From contig NZ_CP150356.1 of assembly GCF_051521505.1 (NCBI RefSeq), positions 5,394,001-5,458,000 on the forward strand: a stretch of DNA of 64,000 nt, read 5' to 3'. Numbering within the stretch: the first letter of the stretch is position 1; each line of letters starts with the position of its first letter. The notes beneath the pieces are model-generated. The model worked only from the letters and a program-made list of their open reading frames with translations, ran no database searches and was not told the DNA's origin. A program made the translations under genes and the position numbers. The DNA is from Sorangium sp025924095 (GTDB lineage Bacteria; Myxococcota_A; Polyangia; Polyangiales; Polyangiaceae). Shown in pieces: positions 16,863-25,329 of this stretch.

Positions 16863-17369
16863 ATGGCCGACGACACCGAGCCGCTCCGCGAGGACGAAGG
16901 GGACAAGGTGGAAGGCGAAGGCGAGAAGAAACGCCTCTTCGAGCGCGCTATCCCGGAGCTCTTCAAGCGCGTGGTCGAGCGCGCCGTCGAGAGCGGCATC
17001 GACAGGCTGAGCGAGGGGCCCGAGAACCTCCGGCACTTCGTGGGCGACCTCAAGCTGCCCAAAGAGGTCCTCCACTACCTCTATACCCAGATCGACGAGA
17101 CAAAGAACGGTCTCTACCGGGTCGTCGCCAAGGAGATCCGGGATGTCCTCGAGCACACCCAGTTCGCGGACGAGATCACGAAGGTGCTGACGAAGCTCTC
17201 CTTCGAGATCAAGACCGAGATCCGCTTCGTTCCGAACGATGCGGCCAAGAAAGACGACGGCCAGGACGAGCCGAGGACGGGCTTGCCGAAGCCCGAGGTG
17301 ACCGCCCAAGTGAACGTCAAGGATCGAAGCAAAGAGACCGGGCGAGACCGGCGCCGTGAGGAGAAGTGA
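16863..17369 (+). CDS. Conserved hypothetical helical protein
   Basis: A 168-residue protein starting at ATG 16863 with GGGGAG upstream. The N-terminus is acidic (DDTEPLREDEGDKVEGEGE). The middle is a strongly helical module (LFERAIPELFKRVVERAVES, VGDLKLPKEVLHYLYTQIDE, TKNGLYRVVAKEIRDVLEHT). The C-terminal tail is charged and low-complexity. From memory, similar short proteins occur in myxobacteria without a known role. Its stop overlaps the start of the next gene by 4 nt (GTGA), so the two are translationally coupled. Confidence 0.8.
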   Translation: MADDTEPLREDEGDKVEGEGEKKRLFERAIPELFKRVVERAVESGIDRLSEGPENLRHFVGDLKLPKEVLHYLYTQIDETKNGLYRVVAKEIRDVLEHTQFADEITKVLTKLSFEIKTEIRFVPNDAAKKDDGQDEPRTGLPKPEVTAQVNVKDRSKETGRDRRREEK

Positions 17370-17860
17370 CGACGAAGAAGCTTAGGACTGGCGGCGAAGT
17401 CGACGCCTGGTGCACCAAGTGCCGCCTGGACCTCACCCACCGGATCATCGCGATGGTCGGCGACGTGGTGAAGAAGGTCGAGTGCAAGACCTGCATGTCC
17501 CACCACCTCTACCGCCAGCCGAAGAGCGAGCGCGAGAGCCGCGCGGCCGCGCGCGCCGCGTCGCGAAGCAGCGGCGAGCCGAGGGCGACGTCGTCGGCCT
17601 CGACGCGCGGCGGCGGCGTGGAGCGCCTCACGGCCGCCCAGCGCGCCGAGCGCGATCACACGCTCGCGTGGGAGCGCGCCATCGCAGGGAAGCCCTCCGG
17701 GGCGTTCAAGCCGTACCGCATCACCCTCACCTTCGGCGAGGGCGAGCTCATTCACCACAGCAAGTTCGGCGACGGCGTGGTCGCGAAGGTCATCGATCGG
17801 GGCAAGATCGAGATCCTGTTCAAGGATGGGCCCCGGACGATGGCGCACGGGCAGCCGTAG
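17366..17860 (+). CDS. Zinc-ribbon protein with a Tudor-like C-terminal segment
   Basis: A 164-residue protein. Cysteines at 16, 19, 40 and 43 (WCTKCRLDL and ECKTCMSHH) form a C-x2-C ... C-x2-C zinc-ribbon pattern. A Ser/Arg/Ala-rich linker follows. The last 45 residues (GELIHHSKFGDGVVAKVIDR, GKIEILFKDG) match the H-x-FG-x-G-x-V signature seen in the small Tudor-like domain at the C-terminus of UvrD/PcrA helicases and in CarD-like proteins, which binds nucleic acid or RNA polymerase. A nucleic-acid-linked role is inferred. It starts at a GTG overlapping the previous gene's stop. Confidence 0.8.
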   Translation: MTTKKLRTGGEVDAWCTKCRLDLTHRIIAMVGDVVKKVECKTCMSHHLYRQPKSERESRAAARAASRSSGEPRATSSASTRGGGVERLTAAQRAERDHTLAWERAIAGKPSGAFKPYRITLTFGEGELIHHSKFGDGVVAKVIDRGKIEILFKDGPRTMAHGQP

Positions 17861-17932
17861 CGAGCTCGGCGGCGCTCGCTCGCAGCCCGGAACTTGGGGC
17901 TGCCCGCACGATCGGGTAGCCTCTGTGTCGCC

Positions 17933-19210
17933 GTGGACAAGCCTTCGCCCCCTCCCCCCAGCGAGCGCCCGCGCAGGCGGCGGTCCCGCCCGCGCTTGCC
18001 CGAGCGCGCGCTGCGCTGCGTCGCGCTCTGCGCGATCGCGGTCGAGGCGCTCTGGTACGGCATCCATGAGGTCCGCGGCTTCGGCCCGGCGCTGGCCGAC
18101 GGGGCGCGGGCCGTGGTCGGCCCGGCTCCGGTCGCGTGGGCCGAGGACGTGGCCTACGGCGTCGCCGACCGCTTGAACCAGGCCCTCTACCGGCACGCAC
18201 CCCCGAAGACGTTCTGGGAGCCCGCGCCCGCCGCCGCGGCGGAGGCCGTGAAGGACAGCGGGGGCCTGGAGGCCGAATCGATCGCGTCCCCCTCCTCGTT
18301 CGAGCCGCCCTTCCGCGAGGTCGCGGCCACGGGCGACGGCGTCTGGGCGCCGGTCCCCGACGCCGTGCGACCCGGCGACGCCCCGGTGCTCTGGAGGAGC
18401 GTCGTGCACCCGGATCCGAGGCGCGTGTTCGCGGCGATCGCCGTGGTGGCGATCGACCTCGGGCGCGTCGACCTCCGGCTCGTCGCGGGCACGAAGGAGC
18501 CGTTCTCGCCGGACATCCCGGCCGAGCGCCGCCCGGGGCTCGTCCCCGAGGGCCACGCCGGGGGGCTCATCGCCGCCTTCAACGGGGGCTTCAAGGCGAT
18601 GCACGGTCACTACGGGATGATGCTCGACGGCGACACGTTCCTGCCGCCGCGCGACAAGGCGTGCACGATCGCCCTCTACCGGACCGGCGCGGTGCGGATC
18701 CGCACCTGGCCCGAGCTGCGCGCCGACGAGGCCCGCATGGCCGCCTACCGGCAGACGCCGCCCTGCCTTGTCGAGCAGGGCGAGCTGCACCACCTGCTCT
18801 ACGACTCGAACCGCGACTGGGGCGCGACCGTGAGCGGCGAGACGGTGATCCGGCGGTCGGCGCTCGGCGTCGACGCGACGGGCAAGCTGCTCTTCTACGG
18901 GCTCGGCGAGGCCGTGACCGCGCGCACCCTCGCCCGGGGGATGAAGGCCGCGGGCGCGCACGACGTGGCGGAGCTCGACGTCAACCACGCCTACCCGCGC
19001 TTCCTCCTGTACGGGCGCGGCGCGGACGGCGAGGGGCCGCGCGCGCGGTCGGCGCTGATCCCGGACGTGCAGTTCAAGCCGGAGGAATACGTCGCCGAGC
19101 CCGCGCCGCGCGACTTCTTCTACCTGCGGCGGCGGCGGCCGACGGCGCCGCTCGGGATCGCCGATCCTCCGTCCCCCGCCGCCGACGTCCTCGGCCGCGG
19201 CGGGCGGTGA
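17933..19210 (+). CDS. Phosphodiester-glycosidase-like (NAGPA/DUF2233-type) membrane-anchored protein
   Basis: A 425-residue protein. A basic Pro/Arg-rich N-terminus precedes one hydrophobic segment (RCVALCAIAVEALWYGIHEV), probably an uncleaved membrane anchor. The C-terminal catalytic-type domain has DLGRVDLRLVAGTKEPFSP, GLIAAFNGGFKAMHGHYGMM, IRRSALGVDATGKLLFYGLG and ELDVNHAYPRFLL. The AxNGGF motif and the later Gly-Asp/Asn blocks are typical of the phosphodiester glycosidase family that uncaps N-acetylglucosamine phosphodiesters. Substrate here is unknown; cell-envelope glycans are likely. The start is GTG 17933. Confidence 0.82.
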   Translation: MDKPSPPPPSERPRRRRSRPRLPERALRCVALCAIAVEALWYGIHEVRGFGPALADGARAVVGPAPVAWAEDVAYGVADRLNQALYRHAPPKTFWEPAPAAAAEAVKDSGGLEAESIASPSSFEPPFREVAATGDGVWAPVPDAVRPGDAPVLWRSVVHPDPRRVFAAIAVVAIDLGRVDLRLVAGTKEPFSPDIPAERRPGLVPEGHAGGLIAAFNGGFKAMHGHYGMMLDGDTFLPPRDKACTIALYRTGAVRIRTWPELRADEARMAAYRQTPPCLVEQGELHHLLYDSNRDWGATVSGETVIRRSALGVDATGKLLFYGLGEAVTARTLARGMKAAGAHDVAELDVNHAYPRFLLYGRGADGEGPRARSALIPDVQFKPEEYVAEPAPRDFFYLRRRRPTAPLGIADPPSPAADVLGRGGR

Positions 19211-19253
19211 TCCGCGATCCGCGGCGCCCCGGCGGCAGCGCTCGCCGCGAACG

Positions 19254-21011
19254 CTACCGCCGGTCGAGCAGGTCGCGCACGCGCTGCGCGAGGGCCTCGG
19301 GGGTGAACGGCTTCTGCAGCAGCACGAGCTCGCGATCGGCCTCGGCGCCCGCGAGGACGTCCTCGGCGTAGCCGGACATGTACAGCACGCACGCGCGCGG
19401 CTGGATCGCGAGGGCGCGCTCCGCGAGCTCGCGGCCGTTCATGCCCGGCATCACGAGGTCGGTGAGCAGGAGGTCGATCGCCTCCTCCCCCTCGCCCGCG
19501 AGCGCGGCCAGCGCTTCCTCGCCGCTCGCGGCCGAGAGCACGCCATAGCCGCGCCGCTCGAGCACCTCGACGATGAGCTTGCGCACGGCTCCGTCGTCCT
19601 CGACGACGAGCACCGTCTCATCGCCGCCGGCCGGCGACGGCCGGGCGCGCGCGGGCGCCTCCTCGGAGCGGTCCTCGACGCGCGGCAGGTAGACGCGGAA
19701 CGTCGTGCCGCGCCCGACCTCGCTCTCGACCTCGATGAGCCCGCCGCTCTGGCTCACGATCCCGTAGACCGTGGCGAGGCCGAGCCCCGTGCCCTTGCCG
19801 CGCGCCTTCGTCGTGAAGAACGGCTCGAACAGGTGCGCGAGCGTGTCGTGGTCCATCCCGTAGCCGCTGTCGGTCACCGACAGCACGACGTACGGCGGAC
19901 CGCTCGCGGCGGGCGCGTCGCCCTCGTCCCGCTCCGCGGGCACGAACGACCGCGCCGCGGGGTTCTGGCCGGGCTCGCCGAGGGACGTCTCGACGACGAG
20001 CCCGCCGCCCCGCGGCATCGCGTCGCGCGCGTTCACGACCAGGTTGAGGAGGACCTGCTCCAGCTGGCTCTTGTCGAACTTGATCGACCCGAGATCCCGG
20101 CCGACGTTCGTCTGCAGATCGATGTTCTCGCCGATGAGGCGCTGGAGCATCGTCTGCATGTCGAGCACCACCGCGTTGAGGTCGAGCACCTCGCGCTGCA
20201 GCACCTTGCGGCGGCTCATCGCGAGGAGCTGCCGCGTGAGCGCCGCGGCGCGCTCCCCGGCCTTCGTGACCTGGAGGGCGTCGCGCCGGAGCGCGCTCTC
20301 GGTCCCGAGCCGGCGCAGGAGGAGCTCGCCATAGCCGAGCATCACCATGAGCATGTTGTTGAAGTCGTGCGCGATGCCGCCGGCCAGCCGGCCGAGCGCT
20401 TCCATCTTCTGCGACTCGCGCGATCGCTCCTCGCGCTGCCGGAGCGCCTCCTCGGTGCGCCGCCGCTCGGTGATGTCGCGGAGCAGGACGAGGGCGTGCC
20501 CCTCGAGGAACGGCACCATGCGCGCCTCCACGTGGCGCTCTCCGCCCGCGCTCGGGACGGCGTGCTCGAGCGCGACGACGGCGCCCGTCTCGTGAGCCTC
20601 CCGGACCCCGCGCTCCAGCTGCTCTCCGAGCTCGCCGGGGAGCACCTCCGCCATGCGCTTGCCCAGCGGCGCCACGGGCGCGACGCGGAGCGCGGAGAGC
20701 CGCGGCTCGTTGTGGTCGACGATCCGGAGCTCGGCGTCGACGCGGAAGCAGAGATCCGGGATGGCGCGGAAGAGCGCGCGGAGCTCGCCCGTGGCGCGCG
20801 CGAGCTCCGCGGCCAGCCTGGCCTCGGTCTGCCGGGCCTCTGCGGGCACCGCCGCCGGGGTGGCGCCGGCAGGCGCGGCCGCCGGGGCGGCGCTGGCAGG
20901 CGCGGCCGCCGGGGCGGCGCTGGCGGGCGCGGCCGCCGGGGCGGCGCCGGCGTGGACCGATCCCTCGGGGTCGAGGTCGTCGTGGGACACGTGAAGCCGC
21001 GGAGCTCCCAT
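19254..21011 (-). CDS. Hybrid histidine kinase: PAS, HisKA, HATPase and receiver
   Basis: A 585-residue cytoplasmic sensor kinase. The N-terminus has an Ala/Pro repeat (residues 22-56), then a PAS domain (LFRAIPDLCFRVDAELRIVD, about 80-180). The HisKA domain has His215 in GGIAHDFNNM. The ATPase domain has the N box LVVNARDAM, G1 DSGYGMDHD and G2 GKGTGLGLA. A receiver domain (about 464-585) has an acidic pocket VVEDD, phospho-acceptor Asp518 in LLLTDLVMPGM, and the LLQKPF lysine. The HxFNN/NARDA type resembles NtrB-like hybrid kinases. Its start is 4 bp after the stop of the actin-fold gene, so that protein may control or be read out by it. No separate output regulator is adjacent. Confidence 0.92.
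   Translation of the reverse strand: MGAPRLHVSHDDLDPEGSVHAGAAPAAAPASAAPAAAPASAAPAAAPAGATPAAVPAEARQTEARLAAELARATGELRALFRAIPDLCFRVDAELRIVDHNEPRLSALRVAPVAPLGKRMAEVLPGELGEQLERGVREAHETGAVVALEHAVPSAGGERHVEARMVPFLEGHALVLLRDITERRRTEEALRQREERSRESQKMEALGRLAGGIAHDFNNMLMVMLGYGELLLRRLGTESALRRDALQVTKAGERAAALTRQLLAMSRRKVLQREVLDLNAVVLDMQTMLQRLIGENIDLQTNVGRDLGSIKFDKSQLEQVLLNLVVNARDAMPRGGGLVVETSLGEPGQNPAARSFVPAERDEGDAPAASGPPYVVLSVTDSGYGMDHDTLAHLFEPFFTTKARGKGTGLGLATVYGIVSQSGGLIEVESEVGRGTTFRVYLPRVEDRSEEAPARARPSPAGGDETVLVVEDDGAVRKLIVEVLERRGYGVLSAASGEEALAALAGEGEEAIDLLLTDLVMPGMNGRELAERALAIQPRACVLYMSGYAEDVLAGAEADRELVLLQKPFTPEALAQRVRDLLDRR
20854..20955. repeat. 27-bp tandem repeat in the histidine kinase N-terminus
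   Basis: Four units start at 20854, 20881, 20908 and 20935, encoding 9-residue Ala/Pro units (AAPAAAPAS) on the minus strand. The length is a multiple of three, so expansion only lengthens the linker. Confidence 0.85.
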
Positions 21012-21015
21012 GCGC

Positions 21016-23553
21016 TCAGCCGCCGGTCTTTTCCGCGGCGCCGCTCTCCAGGTTGACCGTCCAGCACACGGCGCCCGCCGAGGGCTCGCCGCCGGACGGC
21101 CCCACGCTGATCTCGGCGCGCGCCGGCCCGACGGCCCGGATGTAGAGCCGCTGTCCGACGGCGTCGCGCCCGAGCGCGCAGGCCGCGCGGCGTACCCGCG
21201 GATCGTCCGCCGCGACCTCCCCCTCGTCCTCGACCGCCATGAACAGGATCTCGACCTCGGGCTTCAAGCAGGCGCCCATCTCGCGCCAGGCGTCGTAGTC
21301 CACCGACGGATCGAGGACGTCGGCGAGCTGCCCGTGGCGGGCGCGCCCGACGCGGTAACGGAACGCGTCGCGCTTCTCCGCGCGGAGCGTGGCCCCGATC
21401 CGATCGAACCGCAGCGACAGCGCGCCGAGCGCGGTCGCCATCTTGACCGTGGGCGCGCCCAGGTTCGCCTTGTCCGGCTCCTTGAAGCGGTGCACCTGCA
21501 CGCCCGCGGGCAGCGCGCCGGCGAGCAGCTCCGCGAGGCGCGGGTTCATCCCGAGGCGCCCGCCGAGCAGGACCCGGAGCCCCTGGTACGGATCCGGCTC
21601 GCGCCCGATCTTGGCCACCGCGCCGCCGAGGTGCTGCCGGAACACGTCGATCGCGTCCCGGAGCCACGCGTCGATGGCGCCGCTCAGCGCGCCGCGATCG
21701 ATCGAGAGCGGCACCACGGCGCTCTCCCCGTCGAGCCCGACCAGCGCGAGCTTCTCCTCGACCGGCGCGCTCGGCCCCCCTTCGAGGAGAGGCCGCAGGA
21801 GCTCCTTGAGCGCCCAGGTGTTGGCGCGCGCGTCGGGCGACGGCGCGAGCAGATCTTCCGCGCCGTCGAGCGCGCTCTCCTCGGGCGGGCGCTCGAACGG
21901 GATCCGGCGCTCGCTCATCGCGGGCTGGTTGGCCGCGGTCGCGTACACCCGGTAGGCGAGCCGGTGCAGGAGCCGCTCGCCGCCGAGCCAGGGGATCGCC
22001 GTGGGCTCGAGGTACTCGACCATCCGCTCCAGCCCCTGCGCCACCTCGTGGCCCTTCGCGCTCCGCAGGATGCCGAAGGCGATCCCCGCCTCGCTGGCCC
22101 CGGCGTCGATGACGCAGAACGGGACGCCGCCCTCGCGCGGCTGGATCCCGAACATGCGGAACGCCTGCACGGCGTAGGCGATCGCCGACGGGCCCGCGTC
22201 GACGACCTGGAGGCCGTCGAGGTCGTGGTACTCGCAGAGGCCCGCCGGCAGGCTCCGGAAGAGGCCGCGGCGGAAGGCGACGAGCACGCTGGCGCGGCGC
22301 TCGGGCGACCAGCCCGTCGGCATCGTGATCGCGTAGCGCGTGGAGATCCCCCGCGAGCGCTGGTTCAGCTGCAGGCCGACGTAGTACGCGTAGAGCTCGA
22401 TCGGGTCGAACGGGTCGTGCGCGCCGATCCCTTCCTCGTCGATGATGGGCGGCGCCGGCTTCTTCAGCGCCTCGGCGGTGTCGGGGTCGCTCCTGCCCCG
22501 GAGCCGGAACGGCTCGCCGCGCTCGGTCCGCTCGCGCAGGAGCGCCAGGGCCGGGAGGGAGGCCGCGGCGCGCTCGTGGGCGCCTTCGCCCGGCCGGAGG
22601 CGCATGTCGCGCGCGGCGTGCCCGACGAGCACGTCGCCCCAGCGCGTCATCGGCAGGATCACCCGATCGCGCCACGCCTTCGTGGTCCGGGCCAGCGCCT
22701 CGAACGCGACCTCGCTCGGGTTCTCGTTGTCGGCCGACACGCGGACCGGACCGTCGGCTCCGATCCGGACGAACTCGGCGCCGCCGCGCTCTCCCCGGAC
22801 GGCGACGACCGTCGACGCGGCGCCGACGTCCACGGCGACCCAGTCGGTGCGCACGTCGAGCCGCGGGTCGCGCCGCTTCACCTCGGGCGGGATCGGGTCC
22901 TTGTCGGTCTTGCCGGTGCGCCGGTGCAGCCCGACCACGCGGCCCTGCCGGAGGATGGCGATCGACGTGGCGCCGAGGAAGCGCGCGCCCGTCCAGAAGC
23001 CCTGCGCGGGGTCGACCAGCGTCGTCCCCTTCACCGGATCGAGGTTCGCCACGACCTTGGGGAAGAAGTCCGCGATGTGCTCCGGCGAGGCCACCCCGTC
23101 GTAGCGCTCGACCTTGATCGGCGGCGAGTAGTAGTTCTGGAGCCCTTCCCCGAAGATGCGCGGACTGACCTGGATCAGCTTCAGATAGGGGATCGGACAA
23201 GTCTGCTCGTCGAGGCGGAACTCCTGGTAGAGCGCGGACGGAGCGATCGCGTTCTCCATCTCGGGCGCGATGCGGGGGACGCTCGCGCTCATCTCGGTGC
23301 CGAAGTACATGAACTTCGTGCCCGCGTGCCCCGTGAAGGCGGCAATCCTGACCTCGTTGAACGTCGCCTGCCCGACGATGAGCGGCGGTAACGCGATCAC
23401 GTAGTCGAGCACGAGCGTGGTGAGCCACGGCTGGTCGAAGAGGCGCGATTCCCAGCGCATGACGAGCGTCGGGAACTCGCGGCCGGCTAGCGACACGATC
23501 TTCTCCGCTTCGCGAACCAGGGCTCCATCGACCGATAGCTCGTAAACCGGCAT
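21016..23553 (-). CDS. Large actin/Hsp70-fold-like protein
   Basis: An 845-residue cytoplasmic protein. Residues 1-230 form a unique N-terminal domain (YELSVDGALVREAEKIVSLA). From about 238 an actin-like ATPase pattern follows: TDWVAVDVGAASTVVAVRG (phosphate 1), WRDRVILPMTRWGDVLVGHA, RGISTRYAITMPTGWSPERR, VPFCVIDAGASEAGIAFGIL (phosphate 2) and LRVLLGGRLGMNPRLAELLA (adenosine motif). The Asp-x-Gly pairs and the GG motif support nucleotide binding. It lacks the regular DnaK substrate-binding domain, so a conventional chaperone is unlikely. It is the first gene of a two-gene unit, followed after 4 bp by the hybrid histidine kinase. Confidence 0.75.
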   Translation of the reverse strand: MPVYELSVDGALVREAEKIVSLAGREFPTLVMRWESRLFDQPWLTTLVLDYVIALPPLIVGQATFNEVRIAAFTGHAGTKFMYFGTEMSASVPRIAPEMENAIAPSALYQEFRLDEQTCPIPYLKLIQVSPRIFGEGLQNYYSPPIKVERYDGVASPEHIADFFPKVVANLDPVKGTTLVDPAQGFWTGARFLGATSIAILRQGRVVGLHRRTGKTDKDPIPPEVKRRDPRLDVRTDWVAVDVGAASTVVAVRGERGGAEFVRIGADGPVRVSADNENPSEVAFEALARTTKAWRDRVILPMTRWGDVLVGHAARDMRLRPGEGAHERAAASLPALALLRERTERGEPFRLRGRSDPDTAEALKKPAPPIIDEEGIGAHDPFDPIELYAYYVGLQLNQRSRGISTRYAITMPTGWSPERRASVLVAFRRGLFRSLPAGLCEYHDLDGLQVVDAGPSAIAYAVQAFRMFGIQPREGGVPFCVIDAGASEAGIAFGILRSAKGHEVAQGLERMVEYLEPTAIPWLGGERLLHRLAYRVYATAANQPAMSERRIPFERPPEESALDGAEDLLAPSPDARANTWALKELLRPLLEGGPSAPVEEKLALVGLDGESAVVPLSIDRGALSGAIDAWLRDAIDVFRQHLGGAVAKIGREPDPYQGLRVLLGGRLGMNPRLAELLAGALPAGVQVHRFKEPDKANLGAPTVKMATALGALSLRFDRIGATLRAEKRDAFRYRVGRARHGQLADVLDPSVDYDAWREMGACLKPEVEILFMAVEDEGEVAADDPRVRRAACALGRDAVGQRLYIRAVGPARAEISVGPSGGEPSAGAVCWTVNLESGAAEKTGG

Positions 23554-23800
23554 ACGAGGGCGACGTTACCACGAAGATCCCCTGCGCCAGCGCCGCGGAT
23601 GCGCGGAGCGGGGCTTTCATTCCGCCCTCGGGCAGAGGGCGCGTCCTTCGACCCCGCCCGACCAACGCGGAGGCCCGCGCTCGGGCAGGCAGGTAAAGGC
23701 GACGCGGCGGGCGCGCTCGCCCCGCGAGGGCGTAGGCCGGGCTCGGGCCACCGTGCTAGTCTGGCCGCGTGATCTGCTTCTCCGCACCGGGAACGCTGTC

Positions 23801-25306
23801 ATGAGCCCCTTGGTCGGCGAGACCATCGATGGCAAGTACCGGATCGTCCGGCTGCTCGGCCAGGGGGGCATGGGCGCGGTCTTCGAAGGCGAGAACTTGC
23901 GCATCCGGCGCCGCGTCGCCATCAAGCTGCTGCACGCGAGCATCTCGAGCCAGGCCGAGTCGGTCGCGCGCTTCGAGCGCGAGGCCCAGGCCGCAGCGCG
24001 GATCGGCTCCGATCACATCTGCGAGGTGCTCGACCTCGGCGTGCTGCCCGACGGCACGCGGTACATGGTCATGGAGTACCTCGAGGGCGAGACCCTCGGG
24101 GCCAAGATCGAGCGGATGGGGCGGCTCGGGCCCGAGATCACCGTGCCGATCATGGCCCAGGTGCTCGAGGCGCTCGGCGCCGCGCACGCCGCGGGGATCA
24201 TCCACCGCGATCTCAAGCCCGACAACATCTTCATCGTCCCCTCGAAGGCCGGGCTCAGCAACTTCGTGAAGGTGCTCGATTTCGGCGTCTCGAAGTTCTC
24301 GCCGCTCGCCGGCTCGGAGATGAGCATGACGCGCACGGGCGCCGTCGTCGGCACGCCGTACTACATGTCGCCCGAGCAGGCGCGGGGCTCCAGCCCCGTC
24401 GACCAGCGGACCGACATCTACGCCATGGGCGTGCTGCTCTATCAGGCGACGACCGGTCAGGTGCCGTTCGACGCGGCGACCTTCAACGAGCTGCTCTTCA
24501 AGATCGTCCTCGAGGCGGCGCCGTTGCCCCAGCAGCTCGTGCCCGACCTCGACGTCGAGTTCTCCGGGATGATCCAGAAGGCGATGGCGCGCGAGCCGGG
24601 GGCTCGCTTCCAGAGCTGCGCGGAGTTCAAGAGCGCGCTCCTCGCCTGGGCTGCCGCGCGGCCCAGCCTGGCCTTGCTGAACACGGGGCGGGCCTCCATC
24701 CCGCGGCTGTCGCTGCCGTCCCAGCCCGAGACGACCACGCTTCCGCCCGTCCGCCCCGACACCCCCTCGTGGGGGAGCCAGAACGGACCGACGGCGCCCG
24801 GCATGGGCCACACACCGCAGCTGACCGCCAATTCGTGGGGCGCCTCGTCCGGCGTCGCGGGCCGCGCGACGCGGCCCCCGTCCAGAATGCCGATCCTCGC
24901 CGCGCTCGCCGCGGCGGCCACCCTGTTCGGCGCGGGCCTCGCCGTCTGGTTCGCCTTCGGCCGCAGCGGGACGATCGGCGCGGCGACCCCGGATCCGGGC
25001 GCCGTCAGCGCGACCGCCCTCCCGACGCCGCCTCCACCGCCGCCGGTGACGGCGCCCCCGTACGAGCCGCCGGTCGTCACCGCGAGCGCCACGGCCGCGG
25101 AGCCCGCTCCGCCCGCCACCGTCGAGCCCACCGCCGCTCCGGCGGCCTCCTCGGCGCTCGCGAAGCCGCTCCCGCCGCGGACGCCGCCGCCCCAGACGAG
25201 GCCCCCGCCCGTGACGAAGCCGCCGCAGCCGGTGCCGCCGACGAAGCCGAGCGCGCCGCCCCAGAAGCCACAGAAGCCGGGCGTTCCGGGCGACTTCGGC
25301 TACTGA
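23801..25306 (+). CDS. Membrane Ser/Thr protein kinase
   Basis: A 501-residue Hanks-type kinase, a class abundant in myxobacteria. The catalytic domain (about residues 11-275) is intact: GQGGMGAVFEG glycine loop, VAIKLL lysine, IIHRDLKPDN catalytic loop, VLDFGVSKF, and YYMSPEQARG. A linker leads to one membrane helix (ILAALAAAATLFGAGLAVWF, about 365-390) and a Pro/Ala-rich external tail of about 110 residues with no folded domain. ATG 23801 (MSPLVGETIDGKYRI) is the normal family start; a GTG 48 nt upstream is in frame but unlikely. It converges on the TPR-like exported protein. Confidence 0.93.
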   Translation: MSPLVGETIDGKYRIVRLLGQGGMGAVFEGENLRIRRRVAIKLLHASISSQAESVARFEREAQAAARIGSDHICEVLDLGVLPDGTRYMVMEYLEGETLGAKIERMGRLGPEITVPIMAQVLEALGAAHAAGIIHRDLKPDNIFIVPSKAGLSNFVKVLDFGVSKFSPLAGSEMSMTRTGAVVGTPYYMSPEQARGSSPVDQRTDIYAMGVLLYQATTGQVPFDAATFNELLFKIVLEAAPLPQQLVPDLDVEFSGMIQKAMAREPGARFQSCAEFKSALLAWAAARPSLALLNTGRASIPRLSLPSQPETTTLPPVRPDTPSWGSQNGPTAPGMGHTPQLTANSWGASSGVAGRATRPPSRMPILAALAAAATLFGAGLAVWFAFGRSGTIGAATPDPGAVSATALPTPPPPPPVTAPPYEPPVVTASATAAEPAPPATVEPTAAPAASSALAKPLPPRTPPPQTRPPPVTKPPQPVPPTKPSAPPQKPQKPGVPGDFGY

Positions 25307-25329
25307 GCGCGCGCTCGGGGGCGCTCCCG

